From NCBI RefSeq assembly GCF_002968285.2, contig NZ_CP134400.1, forward strand, positions 1,488,001 through 1,552,000: a DNA stretch of 64,000 nt. Reading direction: 5' to 3'. Source of the DNA: Mycobacterium sp. ITM-2016-00318. GTDB lineage: Bacteria > Actinomycetota > Actinomycetes > Mycobacteriales > Mycobacteriaceae. Of the stretch, positions 60,629 through 64,000 are shown piece by piece; position 1 is the first letter of the stretch, and each line of letters starts with the position of its first letter. The position numbers were made by a program, and so were the translations under genes. The notes beneath the pieces are model-generated. The model was not told the origin of the DNA and ran no database searches. It saw nothing but the letters and a program-made list of their open reading frames with translations.

Positions 60629-60794
60629 TCATTGCACGTCATTGCACGCCGGCCCACATCGACACCTTCGTCAACATCTGCGGTGAGTCCCTCCACCTGC
60701 GTCGTCGGTCGATGGCTTCCGGTGAATCGCCGACGGTTGCGGGCGTGTCCAGTAATACTTCGGTTTAGGAGGTCGGGCGGGAAGGCGCGGTCGA

Positions 60795-61616
60795 ATGGGG
60801 ATGAGCAACGCAGACGCACGGATTGTCGGGCACCCCGAAAGCGGCGACGGACTTGCTTTGCGCATTGGCGTCCCTGTCGTGCTGATCGGGCTGGCCGGCG
60901 TCGGCTGGTGGTGGTCTGCGCAGGTGGCCGCGGAGATGACTGGCGGTGCGATGGAACCGATGGCCGGGGAGAGAACCGACGGCGGAATGGGTCCCATGGC
61001 CGGCCCGATGTCGCTGGGCGCCTTCGCAGTGGCCTGGGTGGCGATGATGGCGGCGATGATGCTTCCGGCCATCCTGCCGGTGGTGATGCTGTACGCCCGG
61101 GCGGCGGCCCGCGGCACCGTCGCGCCGGTGCCCTTCTTCGTCGCCGGCTACCTCGCGCTTTGGACCGTGCTCGCAGTGCCTGCTTATCTCGTTTGGCGCG
61201 CGCTGGCGATGCCGTTGGCCGACGGACGTGCATGGGCCGGTCAGGTCGCGGGCGCCACGCTGCTTGTGGCGGCGCTGTGGCAAGTCAGCCCGCTGAAGTC
61301 AGTATGTCTCCGGCACTGTCGTTCACCGCTCGGATTCTTCATGCGCTACGGCGAGCGCCTCCGTCGCCCAATCGGCGCGCTTGGCATGGGAGTCCGCCAC
61401 GGGGCGTTTTGTATCGGTTGCTGCTGGGCGCTGTTTGCCGTCCTCCTCGCCACCGCCGGCATGAGCCTGCTGTGGCTGGTCGCCTTCACCGCGTTGATCC
61501 TCCTTGAGAAGAACTTCCGCTACGGCGAACGCGTCGCGCTCGCAGCCGCCCCCGCCTTGGCCGCTCTCGGTATCGCGCTACTGATCTCACCGTCATTAAT
61601 CACCACCATCGCCTAG
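60795..61616 (+). CDS. DUF2182 integral membrane protein
   Basis: A 273-residue membrane protein from ATG 60795 with about seven helices. Typical features are a methionine-rich segment (W-V-A-M-M-A-A-M-M-L-P-A-I-L-P) and C-L-R-H-C-R-S-P with G-A-F-C-I-G-C-C-W, suggesting metal binding. It precedes a DUF1326 gene by 8 bp, a pairing common in bacteria. Function unknown; a copper or other metal role is possible. Confidence 0.85.
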   Translation: MGMSNADARIVGHPESGDGLALRIGVPVVLIGLAGVGWWWSAQVAAEMTGGAMEPMAGERTDGGMGPMAGPMSLGAFAVAWVAMMAAMMLPAILPVVMLYARAAARGTVAPVPFFVAGYLALWTVLAVPAYLVWRALAMPLADGRAWAGQVAGATLLVAALWQVSPLKSVCLRHCRSPLGFFMRYGERLRRPIGALGMGVRHGAFCIGCCWALFAVLLATAGMSLLWLVAFTALILLEKNFRYGERVALAAAPALAALGIALLISPSLITTIA

Positions 61617-61624
61617 GAGGGCAC

Positions 61625-62254
61625 ATGTCAGTCACCGAAACAACCACCACGTGGCGACTCAAGGGCACGGGGTATGAGTTCTGCAACTGCCAGCCGGGCT
61701 GCACCTGCAACTTCAATGGTTTTCCGACCTCGCCGGACGGCAGTTGCAAGGCCGCGGTGGCCAACCGGATCACCGAAGGCAACTGCGGCGACGTCGATCT
61801 GTCCGGCGTGACCGCGCTGATGATCATCGACTGGCCGAAGGCGATTCATGACGGCAACGGAAAGGCCGTCTTCGTTGTCCCACCAGAGGTCAGCGACCAA
61901 CAACTCGACGCGCTGGCCCAGATCTACACCGGACAACTCGGCGGGATGCCGTGGGCAATCCTCGGGACCACCTACGAGGTCGCCGGCGTAGTGCGCGCCG
62001 ATGTGGATCTCGACGACGACGGCATCAACAGCGGGTTCCGTGTCCCGGGTGTGGGCGAGGCGAAGGGCACCACGCTCAAGAACCCCGTTACCGGCGAGGA
62101 TCACCGCGTCGCAATCGTGCTCGACCAAGGCTTCATCTGGAAACGCGGCGACTGCGGCCAAGGCAGCTTCGACGTCGAGGCGGAGGGCATCCACCTGTCG
62201 TTCAAGGACAGCAACTGGATTCTCTACGACTTCGACTGGACCAACGACGAATGA
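61625..62254 (+). CDS. DUF1326 protein
   Basis: A 209-residue protein with an N-terminal cysteine cluster, Y-E-F-C-N-C-Q-P-G-C-T-C-N-F, typical of DUF1326. It has AGGAGGG 4 bases before its ATG. Paired with the DUF2182 membrane protein. Probably binds a metal; not established. Confidence 0.85.
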   Translation: MSVTETTTTWRLKGTGYEFCNCQPGCTCNFNGFPTSPDGSCKAAVANRITEGNCGDVDLSGVTALMIIDWPKAIHDGNGKAVFVVPPEVSDQQLDALAQIYTGQLGGMPWAILGTTYEVAGVVRADVDLDDDGINSGFRVPGVGEAKGTTLKNPVTGEDHRVAIVLDQGFIWKRGDCGQGSFDVEAEGIHLSFKDSNWILYDFDWTNDE

Positions 62255-62373
62255 GCGAAGGCCGCCAGCAAGACCTGCGAGACGGATTTCGCCACGTGTT
62301 CACTGTGCGTGATGGCAAGCTCACGAGCTGGCGCGACTTCGTCGATACCGATGCCCTGGCCCGGCATACATGA
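62251..62373 (+). pseudogene. SnoaL-like C-terminal fragment
   Basis: A 40-codon frame begins in an ATGA overlap with DUF1326. Its end (H-V-F-T-V-R-D-G-K-L-T-S-W-R-D-F-V-D-T) is the last strand of a SnoaL/NTF2-like domain. The first 80-90 residues are missing, so it is probably debris that happens to be coupled. Confidence 0.6.
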
Positions 62374-62506
62374 ACTGACTCGGGACATTCCGCCGTTACG
62401 CATCGCTGGCGGGAAGGGTGAGCGATGAACATGGCCGCCGGTCGCGATCTATGCATACGTCCGAGTCGACCAACTGCGAGCGAGCCTGCCCAGCAGCTGT
62501 ACTCCG

Positions 62507-63583
62507 TTAAGTTTTGGTGGGCACGCAGCCGGCGGCCTTTATCTGCTTGTACAGATCGATGTAGTAGGGCAGGCACCCGTGCATCGCCTGCTCTGTTGTA
62601 TACAGCGGCTCGTAACCAATCTCACGTCGGGCCTTTTCAACTGAAAAGTAGTTGTCGAGGTAGAGCCGTTCTACAGCCAGCGGCTCCATCGGTGGCTGCG
62701 GCCAGCCAAACCGAGAATGCAGCAGCTGCCATACGATCATGGCGGCGTGTACCAGCCGGCCGGAGACCCGCAAGCGGGGCCAACGTTCGCCGCACGCCTC
62801 GATAACCGGCCGGGCGAATTCGAACATGTTCACCGGATCGTCGTCGTTGATGAAGTACGGCTGGCCAGGCGCCGTGCCGCCCTCGATAAGATGTTCTGCG
62901 GCCAGGATGTAGCCGTGCACGAGGTTGTCGATGTAGGAGTTGTCCAACTTGGCGTGGCGGCTGCCGATGAGCGTCTTGACTTTACCGGCGGCCACTTGCT
63001 CGAAGATCTTGCGGAACATCGTCGTGTCGCCGCGACCCCAGATGCCGCTGGGCCGGATCGCACACGTCAGCATGCCGCCCACCCCGTTCTGAGATAGCAC
63101 GAACTTCTCGGCTGCGACCTTCGTCTCGGTGTACACATCCGCGAATCTGGTCGTATAGGGCAGACTTTCGTCTCCCCCGGAGATCTTCTTGCCACAAAGG
63201 ACAACGCTGTTGCTCGAGGTATACACGAAGCGTTTCACGCCAGCCTTCCGGGCTGCATGCGTGAGGTTCTTGGTACCGCCGACATTGACCGCCCAGCTCT
63301 GCTGGCGGTACTCCTCGCTGACCGGACCGCTCGGTTCGATGAGCGCGGCCGTGTGGAAGATCGTGTCAATCCCAGTGACGGCGGCCGCCACGGTGTCGGA
63401 GTCGCAGATGTCGCCCTCGATCGACTGCAGTTGCTGATGCTCCCGCAGCGGTGATCCTAGGCGGTCAAACGAGCGCACCGAGCACCCGCGGTTCAGGAGC
63501 TTCGAAACCAGGCTGGCGCCGACGAAGCCAGAGCCGCCGGTAACCATCACACGCTCGAGCTCGGCCGTCAACGATTCGCCCAT
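62507..63583 (-). CDS. 3-beta-hydroxysteroid dehydrogenase (NAD-dependent epimerase family)
   Basis: A 358-residue short-chain-type enzyme from ATG 63583. NAD loop TGGSGFVGA near residue 15 and the catalytic pair Y-T-E-T-K near 150. The text follows M. tuberculosis Rv1106c (3-beta-HSD) closely, including I-R-P-S-G-I-W-G-R-G-D and the E-P-L-A-V-E-R-L-Y-L-D-N-Y-F-S segment. It oxidises the 3-beta-hydroxyl of cholesterol or other sterols to the 3-keto-4-ene form. A non-orthologous paralogue is possible. Confidence 0.87.
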   Translation of the reverse strand: MGESLTAELERVMVTGGSGFVGASLVSKLLNRGCSVRSFDRLGSPLREHQQLQSIEGDICDSDTVAAAVTGIDTIFHTAALIEPSGPVSEEYRQQSWAVNVGGTKNLTHAARKAGVKRFVYTSSNSVVLCGKKISGGDESLPYTTRFADVYTETKVAAEKFVLSQNGVGGMLTCAIRPSGIWGRGDTTMFRKIFEQVAAGKVKTLIGSRHAKLDNSYIDNLVHGYILAAEHLIEGGTAPGQPYFINDDDPVNMFEFARPVIEACGERWPRLRVSGRLVHAAMIVWQLLHSRFGWPQPPMEPLAVERLYLDNYFSVEKARREIGYEPLYTTEQAMHGCLPYYIDLYKQIKAAGCVPTKT

Positions 63584-63932
63584 GGCCGCGAGGATAACCC
63601 AAACCTGTTGGAGCCGTGAATGATAACTGGGCTATGGCATCAACCCCGAGTACGCGTTGTTACTGCGTCACCAGGAGCCACGACCATGGCCGGTGTGTGC
63701 ACGGTGCCGTGATGGGCGGAGGCTTACTCGACCTCACGCTGCTCTGATACTCCCAAACTTCCCCGTGGCGGCTGATGGGTCCGCCGTATCCGCGCGTGAG
63801 CCGAGGAACGGTTGATGGGGGGTTTCTGCTCGGGCGATGTGGGTGTAGCGTTTCTCGGCGGTGCGCGACGTTCGGGTCGTCGCTCTGTTCGTCGCAGGGT
63901 GGGAACGTGATGTCTTCGTTAGAGGCCAAAGG
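63584..63932. other. Intergenic region
   Basis: About 350 bp between two divergent genes. I see no convincing gene or RNA; promoters for both sides are expected. Confidence 0.4.
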
Positions 63933-64000
63933 ATGAATCGCTGGTCCATCGTCGTCGGAGCGGTGATGTTGGCTGTCGGCGCGATAGGCACGGCTGTCTG
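63933..64000 (+). CDS. Start of a secreted or membrane protein (3' end outside window)
   Basis: ATG 63933 opens a frame that runs off the right edge. The first residues, M-N-R-W-S-I-V-V-G-A-V-M-L-A-V-G-A-I-G-T-A-V, look like a signal peptide or membrane helix. The rest cannot be judged. Confidence 0.5.
   Translation, partial: MNRWSIVVGAVMLAVGAIGTAV

Noticed and set aside
60625..60795. A second integrase or tRNA gene after the right att site
   Set aside because: No cloverleaf and no recombinase motif could be found; only the old ssrA terminator is convincing.

Overview
The window is high-GC DNA from a mycobacterium, most likely a fast-growing environmental Mycolicibacterium-type species. Evidence: two antigen 85-type mycolyltransferases, a DUF222/HNH (13E12-type) gene, an F420-linked LLM oxidoreductase and a Ddn-like deazaflavin protein, a complete nuoA-N operon with an orphan receiver protein upstream, and blocks that run as in M. 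tuberculosis (from memory) but inverted: fprA-prfB-MscS-proline-rich protein-ftsE-ftsX-smpB (Rv3100c-Rv3106 region), then hisN-fadE24-fadE23-(fadB4)-receiver-nuo (Rv3137-Rv3158 region). The tmRNA tag reads ADSNQRDYALAA.

Layout. 1-10.8 kb: FadB4-like reductase (cut by the window edge), flavin amine oxidase, F420 LLM enzyme, Baeyer-Villiger-type monooxygenase, small membrane protein, ferritin-like di-iron protein, a phosphotransferase with an unknown partner, a TetR regulator with PIG-L deacetylase, and an enoyl-CoA hydratase. 10.8-26.4 kb: one operon nuoA to nuoN on the minus strand (proton-pumping NADH dehydrogenase), ended by a strong hairpin. 26.5-28.6 kb: receiver protein, YceI protein, SnoaL-like protein, methyltransferase. 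28.6-38.5 kb: minus-strand catabolic cluster. Its main operon encodes a homogentisate-dioxygenase-family enzyme, an alpha/beta hydrolase, a CoA transferase, an HMG-CoA-lyase-type aldolase, a TetR protein, and a trio acyl-CoA dehydrogenase / APH-type kinase / DUF6285 that resembles the LvaC/LvaA/LvaB set for 4-hydroxyacyl-CoA catabolism. A second TetR unit with a hydroxylase and a Ddn-like protein lies upstream. 38.5-44.3 kb: antigen 85 gene, internally deleted acrylyl-CoA-reductase remnant, fadE23, fadE24, hisN. 44.3-47 kb: DUF222/HNH gene with an IS3-type element inserted just upstream of it; the IS transposase is frameshifted. 47-56.7 kb: fprA, prfB, MscS channel, ftsEX, smpB, transporters.

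56.8-60.6 kb holds ssrA (tmRNA) and, attached to its 3' end, a 3.4-kb decayed integrated element: a 19-bp direct repeat of the tmRNA 3' end at both borders, an integrase C-terminal remnant beside the left border, a replacement terminator, a frameshifted lytic-transglycosylase lipoprotein, an unknown protein and a second antigen 85 paralogue. 60.6-64 kb: DUF2182/DUF1326 pair with a SnoaL fragment, a 3-beta-hydroxysteroid dehydrogenase and the start of a further gene.

The most promising leads are the dioxygenase/HMG-CoA lyase/LvaABC-like operon with its palindromic operators, and the tmRNA-targeted island carrying a mycolyltransferase.
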